IMG/VR virus record: IMGVR_UViG_3300010391_000005
Span: 1 to 35,853 of that record
DNA length: 35,853 nucleotides
Direction: 5' to 3' (one strand)
Source: a virus
The notes beneath the pieces were generated by a model. The model did no database searches and was not told the DNA's origin. It saw nothing but the letters and a program-made list of their open reading frames with translations. Shown piece after piece: positions 16,204 to 22,136 of this stretch; position 1 is the first letter of the stretch; every line of letters starts with the position of its first letter. The translations under genes were made by a program, and so were the position numbers.

Positions 16204-16941
16204 ATGGGTAAAGCTGCTTCAGGAGATTACATTTCTCAGGGCTACCAAGACCGGATCGAGATCAGCTTGGCCAACATCAGCAGGGCTTCCGAAGATAAGT
16301 TCATTCTCGTGGGGATGAAGTACCTCCCCAAAACTTTCAAATGCGAACTCTGCGGTCACGAACCTTGCCTTTATGCCTACTCAGTTAAGAACCTCGAAAC
16401 GGACATCGTCATCGATGTCGGCTCTGAATGCATCAAACACTTCAAAGCCAAAGGTTGCAACATCGACGTAGCTTCTGGCCTCAAGAAAAGGATCAAATCT
16501 ACTATCCGGCAGATGAAACGGTACATGAAGAACAATCTCGACGAGGCCGAGTACAAGGACATGACTAAAGAGAAGAAGAGAGAACTGGTCATCCGGCTTT
16601 TCATGAAGCACCAAGCAATTCAGGCTCTCAAAGACGACGGAACTCAGAAGAAGTCTCTCCTCCAGAAAGAGGATGTCCTCCGTATCATCCAGGACTGCCC
16701 GGACATCGAGCCGGTCACTCCGAAGAAACTGACTCTGAAGCCAGTAGCTGATCCTGCTCGGGAAGCTCTGAAGAAAGCTGAAGAAGAGCTGGCTCAGTTC
16801 ACCAACAAAGCAGACCTCACCGATGAAGAGAAGAAGGCTAAGAAGAGAGCCCAAGACAAAGTCCGCTATTACAAGAACAAGGTCGTTAACAATGCCCAGC
16901 CCCAAGCGGTCTCTATGGCAGTGGCAGCGATGGCTCCTTAA
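16204..16941 (+). CDS. Zinc-binding-like phage protein of contrasting base composition
   Basis: 245 residues with a perfect TAAGGAGG ribosome-binding site. Residues about 40-82 contain KCELCGHEPC and IDVGSECIKHF, a Cys-rich module that resembles zinc-binding phage proteins of unknown role. The rest is a Lys/Glu-rich helical protein (coiled coil around residues 190-225, EALKKAEEELAQF) ending in an Ala/Gln-rich tail. Its codons prefer G or C in third position (GTC, CTC, AAG, GAC, ATC), so its GC content is visibly higher than that of all neighbours. This points to recent acquisition or selection for very high expression. It is followed by a strong terminator, making a self-contained unit. Confidence 0.78.
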   Translation: MGKAASGDYISQGYQDRIEISLANISRASEDKFILVGMKYLPKTFKCELCGHEPCLYAYSVKNLETDIVIDVGSECIKHFKAKGCNIDVASGLKKRIKSTIRQMKRYMKNNLDEAEYKDMTKEKKRELVIRLFMKHQAIQALKDDGTQKKSLLQKEDVLRIIQDCPDIEPVTPKKLTLKPVADPAREALKKAEEELAQFTNKADLTDEEKKAKKRAQDKVRYYKNKVVNNAQPQAVSMAVAAMAP

Positions 16942-16974
16942 GCATCACCTCCAACTGGGAAAGATTTATCGAGT

Positions 16975-17006
16975 AGAGAGGGAAGCTGAACCTTCCCTCT
17001 CTTTTT
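16975..17006 (+). terminator. Rho-independent terminator
   Basis: A perfect 11-bp stem AGAGAGGGAAG / CTTCCCTCTCT (16975-16985 with 16992-17002) with a 6-base loop runs into a T tract. It ends the GC-richer gene. Confidence 0.93.
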
Positions 17007-17010
17007 ATTT

Positions 17011-17206
17011 TGTTATTGACGGCTGGTCCGCACACAGAGAATCATTCAAAATACGCGCTCTTTCTGTAAGTTGCCAAGAAGTAACTGAGATAGACCTCTA
17101 TCCGGAAGTGATAAAAAAATACTATTTGCCTTATTGTAAAGAAGCTATTGAGAAAGAGAAAATTATTGCAGCTTTAAGAGGACTATATGAAAATTCGGAC
17201 TATTGA
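17011..17206 (+). pseudogene. Start-less reading frame, possible 5'-truncated gene
   Basis: From just after the terminator to TGA 17204-17206 one frame reads as plausible protein (VIDGWSAHRESFKIRALS ... PYCKEAIEKEKIIAALRGLY) but has no ATG. The only in-frame start-like codons are a GTG and a TTG late in the frame. Upstream the frame continues antisense-like through the terminator into another frame of the previous gene, which is not credible coding. Its stop overlaps the next ATG by 20 bases with AGAGGA between, as in a coupled gene pair. It may be a gene whose front was lost when the GC-richer gene arrived, or a gene with an unusual start. Confidence 0.35.
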
Positions 17207-17486
17207 AGACACTACTCTCTTCTATAATGTAGTTTACAAAGTTGTTCCTACTTTTAATATGGACATAGGTGATCAACGTGTAAAGTACTTCATCATCAAG
17301 GATGATGTAGCAGACGGAGAAGATCTCCATCTCTGGGTTAGACAGGCTTATGCCATAGAATATATTTCGAATAGAACTAAATTCCGGAATATTTTTGATC
17401 TAAAGTCTATTGAGTCACTCCGAGGGTACGTCACTCCAGTAACTGATCGAAAAGAGGTAACTATGACTTTATTGCTAGGTCTTTGA
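17187..17486 (+). CDS. Unknown small protein
   Basis: 99 residues, not recognised. It is an alpha/beta-like protein (FYNVVYKVVPTFNMDIGDQ, YFIIKDDVADGEDLHLWVRQAY), and the last 20 residues are basic then hydrophobic. AGAGGA about 8 bases upstream supports the ATG at 17187. It starts inside the preceding frame. Its end overlaps by 12 bases the end of the zinc-ribbon gene on the other strand, so transcription converges here. Confidence 0.55.
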   Translation: MKIRTIEDTTLFYNVVYKVVPTFNMDIGDQRVKYFIIKDDVADGEDLHLWVRQAYAIEYISNRTKFRNIFDLKSIESLRGYVTPVTDRKEVTMTLLLGL

Positions 17487-17678
17487 TCGAGAGCGATTAG
17501 GAAATTCTGATAGTTTACGTCTTTCTTCCCCACACTTGTTACACTGAGCAATCATTTTCATTTTGCCTTGAAACTTAGCGATCATTTTTATTTCTCCGCC
17601 ACAGTCGCAAAAGAACTTTTCTTTTATAATTTCTCTTCTCGCGTTCTTACTAATTTTTTGAGGTATAATTTGAGCCAT
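17475..17678 (-). CDS. Zinc-ribbon protein
   Basis: 67 residues read on the minus strand. A basic N-terminus (IIPQKISKNARREIIKEK) is followed by a classic zinc ribbon: CDCGGEIKMIAKF, then MIAQCNKCGEERRKL, giving a CxC/CxxC pair of knuckles. AAGG (complement of 17689-17692) lies about 10 bases before ATG 17678; an upstream TTG at 17687 is less likely. It lies downstream of the minus-strand operon but after that operon's terminator. Small zinc ribbons in phages often bind nucleic acid or host RNA polymerase; the role here is unknown. Confidence 0.65.
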   Translation of the reverse strand: MAQIIPQKISKNARREIIKEKFFCDCGGEIKMIAKFQGKMKMIAQCNKCGEERRKLSEFPNRSRSKT

Positions 17679-17764
17679 ATAAAACAACCTTACTGTTTAA
17701 TTAACTTTTCGAAAATAGATAAAAACTCTTTATTTAATAGTTATAGTTATCTTTAAACAAAAAT

Positions 17765-17784
17765 GGGCTAGCGATAGCTAGCCC
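17765..17784 (-). terminator. Terminator of the minus-strand operon
   Basis: A perfect 8-bp stem GGGCTAGC / GCTAGCCC has a 4-base loop. On the minus strand the stem is followed by ATTTTTGTTT, so it stops transcription coming from 19205 to 17807. On the plus strand no T tract follows. Confidence 0.85.
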
Positions 17785-17806
17785 TGAATTTATTAAGAAT
17801 AATATT

Positions 17807-18037
17807 TTATTCTTCTTCTTCTTTTAATTCTTTGATTTCTAATTTTCGTTCAACTTTAGCGAATTGACCTTTTTCATTAAAGATAAATTCAATCAAGTTC
17901 TTTTTTACTTTTCCTCTGATTTCGAGTGTAAGATCTAGATCTAGCATTGCAGTCTCTTTGTCTTTAGCAATAACTATTTGCTGGTGAAGGACTTTACACT
18001 CTTTTTTGTCGATTACAAGTATTTCAAAAACTTTCAT
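17807..18037 (-). CDS. Probable internal-start product of the preceding gene (76 aa)
   Basis: Same frame and stop as the 168-aa gene. On the minus strand GAAGGAGG lies 8 bases before this ATG, at least as good a Shine-Dalgarno as that of the full-length start. The product would be the free C-terminal domain (MKVFEILVIDKKECKVLHQ onward), which looks like an independently folded small domain. Full-length and short forms may both be made. It is also possible that the N-terminal 92 residues are a late fusion to an originally separate gene that kept its own start. Confidence 0.5.
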   Translation of the reverse strand: MKVFEILVIDKKECKVLHQQIVIAKDKETAMLDLDLTLEIRGKVKKNLIEFIFNEKGQFAKVERKLEIKELKEEEE

Positions 18038-18313
18038 TAGGTTTTCCTCCTTCGATTTTAACTTCTTTGCTTCTTCTTTTTGTTTTAAAAATTCTTCAAG
18101 AATTTTCTTGATTTCTTCATCACTTTTACTTTTTGGATACGGCCATGGTTGAATTTCTATATAAGGATAATATGGTGCTGTGCCATAATCCCAATTTGGT
18201 AGTGGGTCTCCTGTATAAGGCTGTTGCCACGGTATCCAAGTTATTCCTGACGTAATTGTTGAGTTGCTATTAGTTACGGTATTGCTGTTAAGTATTGTCA
18301 ACTGTTCGCTCAT
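17807..18313 (-). CDS. Two-part protein: Trp/Pro/Tyr-rich region plus conserved-looking C-terminal domain
   Basis: 168 residues, third gene of a minus-strand operon. Residues 1-20 are Asn/Ser/Thr-rich (ILNSNTVTNSNSTITSG), 25-60 are rich in Trp, Pro and Tyr (WIPWQQPYTGDPLPNWDYG), and 62-92 form a Lys/Glu coiled coil. Residues 93-168 form a compact alpha/beta domain (MKVFEILVIDKKECKVLHQ ... AMLDLDLTLEIRGKVKKN). AAGGAG precedes the ATG, which overlaps the stop of the upstream 45-aa gene (ATGA). A second strong ribosome-binding site sits before Met93. I recognise no family; the N-terminal composition suggests a surface-binding or structural segment. Confidence 0.7.
   Translation of the reverse strand: MSEQLTILNSNTVTNSNSTITSGITWIPWQQPYTGDPLPNWDYGTAPYYPYIEIQPWPYPKSKSDEEIKKILEEFLKQKEEAKKLKSKEENLMKVFEILVIDKKECKVLHQQIVIAKDKETAMLDLDLTLEIRGKVKKNLIEFIFNEKGQFAKVERKLEIKELKEEEE
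18046..18053 (-). promoter_or_regulatory. Internal Shine-Dalgarno (GAAGGAGG) inside a coding frame
   Basis: Read on the minus strand it stands 8 bases upstream of the in-frame ATG at 18037 and encodes part of the KEEN segment of the longer protein. It decides the proposed internal start. Confidence 0.6.
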
Positions 18314-18447
18314 TCTGTTTTCTCCTTAGCTCCTCGAGTTCTCTTCTCCTCTCTTTGAAGACTTCTTCTACTCTTGTCCAGTGACAACTTTCTATCACTA
18401 GATTGTAAAAAATATTTTATCTGTTTTTCTTCATCACCTAAAATCAT
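18310..18447 (-). CDS. 45-aa highly charged protein, coupled on both sides
   Basis: A short minus-strand ORF whose ATG overlaps the TGA of the nuclease gene (ATGA, 18444-18447) and whose TGA overlaps the ATG of the next gene (ATGA, 18310-18313). It exactly fills the gap between the two larger genes. The sequence begins MILGDEEKQIKYFLQSSDRK and is very rich in Arg, Lys and Glu toward the C-terminus, so it may be a long charged helix. Its double four-base overlap is the main evidence for translation. Function is unknown. Confidence 0.6.
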   Translation of the reverse strand: MILGDEEKQIKYFLQSSDRKLSLDKSRRSLQREEKRTRGAKEKTE

Positions 18448-19205
18448 TCTATTTTTATATCCTTTACTGTACTATTATAAACTTGCATAGTATTGCCTAT
18501 GTCTGAAGTTACACTTGATCCACTTGATATAGTGTTAGCGTATGTAACATTATTGACTTGAAGATGTCCACTATTTACTTGAGCATTCCATTGATTCAGA
18601 TTGAAATCGAAGCTTCTTACGTCGTTAGCCAAATAGACTATAGGAAAATTTGCTCCTGGATGATCTAAATCCCACCTCATCAGCTCTTCTAGTTCTTGAG
18701 AAGCATCGATACCCTTTTTAGCACAAAAAGATTTAAACTCTAGCCAAACATCTTTATCAATAGTAACTCCAGCTTGAATTTTCTTTTTAGAAATTAGTAA
18801 AGGCTCGTATTCTTTCATAAAATTTTCGACCATTCGTGAAGATTCCCCCTTCGATTTTCCTTTAAAAATTGACCATACCTCTTTATCAACAGAAATTCCC
18901 GGTTTTATTTTTGTAACCATCTCAAATGCCTCCGACTCTCTTATTCTAATAAACTCAAAATCAGGAAATTTTTCTTGTATTATTTTTTGTCTTTTTAAGT
19001 CTTTTTTAATTTGATCTTTAGAACGAAAGTGACGTTCTTCATCCCACTCAATAATTAGTTTAAAATCAAAATTTATATAATCTACTCTATAAAGAGTACC
19101 AGTTATTTTAAACTCATTACCGTCTAATGCATGAACACCTTTAGTGTTATATTTTTGATCAAACATACAAAAAAATCTGCAAGCTTTTTTATTATAAATA
19201 CTCAT
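18444..19205 (-). CDS. Nuclease-like protein with two ribbon-helix-helix-like segments
   Basis: 253 residues from ATG 19205; upstream in-frame ATGs at 19232 and 19223 are alternatives. Residues about 30-95 look like a PD-(D/E)XK/Vsr-type nuclease: GTLYRVDYINFDFKLIIEWD with D42, E53 and D55, then ERHF (H59), and FPDFEFIRIRESEAF as the last strand and helix. Two related segments follow, ISVDKEVWSIFKGKSKGESS (about 104-123) and VTIDKDVWLEFKSFCAKKG (about 147-165), each a beta strand plus two helices like an RHH DNA-binding unit. The C-terminal 70 residues are Asn/Ser/Thr-rich and unrecognised. It is the first gene of a coupled three-gene operon. It may be a homing nuclease or a defence nuclease; the catalytic assignment is tentative. 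Confidence 0.6.
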   Translation of the reverse strand: MSIYNKKACRFFCMFDQKYNTKGVHALDGNEFKITGTLYRVDYINFDFKLIIEWDEERHFRSKDQIKKDLKRQKIIQEKFPDFEFIRIRESEAFEMVTKIKPGISVDKEVWSIFKGKSKGESSRMVENFMKEYEPLLISKKKIQAGVTIDKDVWLEFKSFCAKKGIDASQELEELMRWDLDHPGANFPIVYLANDVRSFDFNLNQWNAQVNSGHLQVNNVTYANTISSGSSVTSDIGNTMQVYNSTVKDIKIE

Positions 19206-19215
19206 ATAAACTCTT

Positions 19216-19232
19216 ATGGCCATAATGGCCAT
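19216..19232. promoter_or_regulatory. Symmetric element of two ATGGCCAT palindromes
   Basis: The 17 bases read ATGGCCATAATGGCCAT: two copies of the 8-base palindrome ATGGCCAT separated by one base. It lies at the start of the minus-strand operon, close to where a repressor such as the operon's own RHH-like protein could bind. The same bases can encode the N-terminal MAIMAI if the far ATG is used, so it may be coding. No sharper evidence is available. Confidence 0.25.
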
Positions 19233-19417
19233 ATTTATATCTTATCATATTTTTTAATAAGTTCAGATATTTCTTGATGAAATCCAAAATTCTTATGTTT
19301 CTTAATAAATTCAAGAAATTCTTAAGAATGCTAATAAAACTAGTTGTAAATAACTCTCCCAAATAACTAATCTTCTTACGTCAAGATAATTAAAATTCTC
19401 TTAACGAGGTAATTTTA

Positions 19418-20053
19418 ATGGGTAAAAAGTTTAGTCAATTAACTGAAATCACAACTCCCGCTGAGGGAGAAATACTAGCTATCCTTTCTGGTGGCGACCT
19501 TAAAAAAGTTCAACTAGGGAAATTACTTGTCACTCGACATCCAACGTCTTTACAGTGGAATGTAGTTAGACTTCCAGCATCCGCTATGAAGCAAGATGTT
19601 TCTTCTAAACCAGATTTCGATCATACAAATAATGGCTATCTATTTGATCCAGGCACTACCGAATCACTGTATGGTATTATCTATTTACCACACACTTGGT
19701 TAGAAGATAGCACTATAAAATCTAAAGTCAATTGGGTACAAAGTGCTGCTGGTGTAGTAGTTTGGCAACTGCAATATAAATGGAGCAACATCGGCGAAGT
19801 TATGTCGCCAGGATTTACAACTCTTACAGCAGTTACTCCAAGTTATTCTTGGAGTGCTGGCGATCTATTTAACGTTACTCCTTTTGCAGATATTCCCGGA
19901 ACTAATAAGAAAATATCTAGCGTTTTGCAAATAATCTTGTCTCGTCTTGGAGCCGATGGAGCTGACAATTATGCTCTAAATGCTTTGATGTTAGATTTTG
20001 ATCTTCATATTCAAAATGACTCTACTGGAAGCGCACAGGAGTATATTAAATAA
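19418..20053 (+). CDS. Probable virion appendage / structural protein
   Basis: 211 residues. The N-terminus (KKFSQLTEITTPAEGEILAILSGGDLKKVQLGKL) resembles the head- or tail-attachment segment found on many phage fibre and appendage proteins. The remainder is a beta-rich domain (WNVVRLPASAMKQ, LYGIIYLPHTWLED, VVWQLQYKWSNIGE). GAGG upstream supports the ATG. It is followed with no gap by the gp13-like neck gene, so a head-tail-junction or whisker-type role is likely by position. No exact family is recognised. Confidence 0.65.
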   Translation: MGKKFSQLTEITTPAEGEILAILSGGDLKKVQLGKLLVTRHPTSLQWNVVRLPASAMKQDVSSKPDFDHTNNGYLFDPGTTESLYGIIYLPHTWLEDSTIKSKVNWVQSAAGVVVWQLQYKWSNIGEVMSPGFTTLTAVTPSYSWSAGDLFNVTPFADIPGTNKKISSVLQIILSRLGADGADNYALNALMLDFDLHIQNDSTGSAQEYIK

Positions 20054-20878
20054 ATGGCAATTTATAATGAACCATTAATAACTGAAAGTGGTGAATTCTT
20101 CTTAACAGAAAGTGGTGAGCAACTAGTTCTTGAAACAGATGTTCCTGTCACAGAAACAATTCAATCTCCCTTTACTGGTTCTTATACTTCTATCAAAAAC
20201 TTTATTATGCGTAGACTTGGTCATCCAAGAATAAAAGTCTACATGATTGAAGAACAACTTGATGATTGTATCTGGCTAGCAATTAACAGATACTTTGAGT
20301 ATAAAGACGTCAAGATCAGCACTACTTACATAAGTGGAAATAAAGGAATGGGCTCCTATACTATTCCTCCAACTGTAGTTCCAGAGATGATCCATGAAGT
20401 AATTTTTAAGCCTACTGATCCTCTGTTATCTATGACTGGTGTCATGCAAGATGTCTATATTCTTTATTATCTACAAAATGCTGGTGGAGCTTCTAACTTC
20501 ATTGTTGACTATTGGATGACTCTAGCTAGTTATGAAGAGTACACTAGAGTCTTGGGAAATCAGCCTCACTGGGATATAATGAATGACAAGTTGTATTTAG
20601 ATCCAATTCCTTCTACTGACTTTACAATTGGAATTAGATATTCTGAGCTACCCAGCGAAAGCGTGATCGAGAATACAAGATGGATACGAGAGTATTCTCT
20701 TGCTCAATCTAAATTAGTAGAGGGAGAGATCAGATCTAAATTCAGTTCATTTAGTGCTGGCTCGGGTGAGATCAGCCTCAATGGAGATGCTCTAAAAAGT
20801 GAAGCAGCCCAAGACATTCAAAAACTAGAAGATGAAGTTTATTCAAAACAAATTCCCCTCGGCATGGTGGTGGGTTAG
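20054..20878 (+). CDS. 13: Neck protein (gp13-like, head completion)
   Basis: 274 residues against about 309 for T4 gp13. The diagnostic part is IKNFIMRRLGHPRIKVYMIE followed by EQLDDCIWLAINRYFEYKD, corresponding to the gp13 segment with RRLGAP and DQIYDCIQRAL. The C-terminus ends in QIPLGMVVG, like gp13's PPFGILVG. WIREYSLAQSKLVEGEIRSKF also fits the family. gp13 joins DNA-filled heads to tails at the portal. The first 40 residues contain a repeated ESGE(F/Q) pattern (ITESGEFFLTESGEQLVLE) as an extra N-terminal arm. The start ATG follows the previous stop directly (TAAATG). Confidence 0.85.
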   Translation: MAIYNEPLITESGEFFLTESGEQLVLETDVPVTETIQSPFTGSYTSIKNFIMRRLGHPRIKVYMIEEQLDDCIWLAINRYFEYKDVKISTTYISGNKGMGSYTIPPTVVPEMIHEVIFKPTDPLLSMTGVMQDVYILYYLQNAGGASNFIVDYWMTLASYEEYTRVLGNQPHWDIMNDKLYLDPIPSTDFTIGIRYSELPSESVIENTRWIREYSLAQSKLVEGEIRSKFSSFSAGSGEISLNGDALKSEAAQDIQKLEDEVYSKQIPLGMVVG

Positions 20879-20895
20879 AGATATTTTCGAAACAG

Positions 20896-21030
20896 ATGTT
20901 TCGTACTCAAAAAAGGTATGAAGGTGAAGGATGGGACGGCTTTTTAGATTTACGCAATTTACGCAATTCTGATTATTTCTTTAAAAAGCTCATTAGAGAT
21001 TTATTTGATAACAAAGTTAAAAGTATTTAA
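20896..21030 (+). CDS. 44-aa small protein between neck genes
   Basis: An ORF that fills the gap between the gp13-like gene and the next one. The predicted peptide (MFRTQKRYEGEGWDGFLDLR, then a helix ending KVKSI) is basic and aromatic. There is no clear ribosome-binding site, so the start is doubtful. It ends two bases before the next ATG, which suggests translation through the region. Confidence 0.38.
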   Translation: MFRTQKRYEGEGWDGFLDLRNLRNSDYFFKKLIRDLFDNKVKSI

Positions 21031-21032
21031 TT

Positions 21033-21299
21033 ATGAAACTAAAGCAAGCTATAAAGAAAACTGAAGTAGTAGAAGCTCCACCTCAAGTAAAACCAGGAAG
21101 TAAAGAAGATAAAACTAAACTTGGCAGCTGGATTCGTTTGCTCAAGAAAGGAGATCCATTAGCGATCACGTATGCTGTTGACAAAGTTCCAAGATTAGAA
21201 ATTGGTAGCTGGATCGATAAGCTCAATAGATACAAATATCAAAAATATCCAGGAACTAAAGTAGCTATTAGTAAGCTCAAGTGGAGAAGAGGCTACTAA
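21033..21299 (+). CDS. Unknown basic protein
   Basis: 88 residues, Lys-rich. Two similar short units are visible, KLGSWIRLLKKGDPLA and EIGSWIDKLNRYKYQK, suggesting an internal duplication of a GSWI-containing helix. Its stop overlaps the next ATG by one base (TAATG), and the reading frame ends in the GGAGAAGAGG that serves as ribosome-binding site for that gene. It lies among neck genes and may be structural; not recognised. Confidence 0.55.
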   Translation: MKLKQAIKKTEVVEAPPQVKPGSKEDKTKLGSWIRLLKKGDPLAITYAVDKVPRLEIGSWIDKLNRYKYQKYPGTKVAISKLKWRRGY

Positions 21300-21568
21300 T
21301 GTATTTTCTATATTTTTCTAAACAGATTAATTTTAAAAAGCAACATTTTATACAAATATTGTCTGTCAGAATTAAAAAATCCAACATCATCAACTCTAAA
21401 ACTAAGGTGATAACTTTTGATAAAGAAGTTTATACAAATATACCAGAACTTCCTGCTAATTATGGTTATGCAAGCTATAGAGATCAAGAAATAATAGTAT
21501 TTGACAAAGATTTGTTTGAATCAGTAATAGAAGCTAAAAGGGAAGTCGTAAGAAGAGCGTTTGAATAG
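21299..21568 (+). CDS. Unknown protein, first of a duplicated pair (MYFLYF family)
   Basis: 89 residues starting MYFLYFSKQINFKKQHFIQI and ending DQEIIVFDKDLFESVIEAK then REVVRRAFE. It is paralogous to the next gene. The ATG at 21299 is preferred to an upstream GTG because GGAGAAGAGG is correctly spaced and the paralogue starts at the equivalent place. It is an alpha/beta small protein with basic surface; function unknown. Confidence 0.65.
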   Translation: MYFLYFSKQINFKKQHFIQILSVRIKKSNIINSKTKVITFDKEVYTNIPELPANYGYASYRDQEIIVFDKDLFESVIEAKREVVRRAFE

Positions 21569-21582
21569 TTCGGGAGCTACTA

Positions 21583-21834
21583 ATGTATTTTTTGTATTTC
21601 GCAAAACACTTGGGCTCTGGTAGACACTTTATAGAGATAACAGAAGGAGATGTCATAAGATCTGAAGAAGCTACAAAAGACATAAGAGTCAAAAAAGTAG
21701 TTTTCAAAAATTTGCTCGACTTGAGAGTAAGTCCAAGAAAAGAAGAAGAAATTGTAGTTTTATCAAATGATCTATTTAATACAATTAGAGAAGCTAAAAA
21801 AGAAGCTCTGAGGAGGATCTTTGAGGAAATATAA
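21583..21834 (+). CDS. Unknown protein, second of the duplicated pair (MYFLYF family)
   Basis: 83 residues beginning MYFLYFAKHLGSGRHFIEI and ending EEIVVLSNDLFNTIREAKK then EALRRIFEEI. Both ends align with the previous gene, and the shared sequence GCTACTAATGTATTTT covers the start region too, so this is a tandem gene duplication. The AGGAGG near its 3' end serves the next gene, whose TTG start overlaps it by 14 bases. Confidence 0.65.
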   Translation: MYFLYFAKHLGSGRHFIEITEGDVIRSEEATKDIRVKKVVFKNLLDLRVSPRKEEEIVVLSNDLFNTIREAKKEALRRIFEEI

Positions 21835-22105
21835 CTCTGAAGACTTTGTTGGAAAATGGTTTAGCAATGTAACTGGTAGACCTGAGTTTTACTTTTTTAT
21901 ATTAGCAGCTGAACCCCAAACAGAACATGAAGCTCTTCAAGAAATGATTACCGCTAAATATGTCATCTTAGGACCTCGGGGCATTACTATTGGCTGGTCG
22001 GGTTTATATCCTCGTCTTATGGGACAATCCTTAAAACTCTACGATTTACCCAAAGATGCACATTTCAAAGTAATACACAGAATCTTCAAAAGACAAGCAG
22101 ACTAA
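21821..22105 (+). CDS. Unknown protein with TTG start
   Basis: 94 residues read from TTG 21821, which has AGGAGG about 5 bases upstream; no other start codon lies near. The protein (YNSEDFVGKWFSNVTGRP, FYFFILAAEPQTEHEALQE, ITIGWSGLYPRLMGQSL) looks like a small beta-rich domain, perhaps SH3- or Ig-like. It sits between the duplicated pair and the gp14-like gene in the neck module. Function unknown. Confidence 0.6.
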   Translation: MRKYNSEDFVGKWFSNVTGRPEFYFFILAAEPQTEHEALQEMITAKYVILGPRGITIGWSGLYPRLMGQSLKLYDLPKDAHFKVIHRIFKRQAD

Positions 22106-22136
22106 TTTAGGCAAGATAATCTAAAGAGGGTTATAC

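Noticed and set aside
16381-16905. 174-residue minus-strand frame opposite the GC-richer gene
   Set aside because: The plus-strand gene has a perfect ribosome-binding site, Cys motifs and a terminator; the reverse frame is a by-product of its G/C third positions.
17568-17756. Plus-strand 62-residue frame opposite the zinc ribbon gene
   Set aside because: The minus-strand frame has the zinc-ribbon cysteines and a ribosome-binding site; the plus frame is low-complexity and Phe/Asn/Ser-rich.
20951-20972. Short direct repeat TTTACGCAA twice
   Set aside because: Only two 9-10 base copies in a possible coding frame (LRNLRN); too short to mean more.
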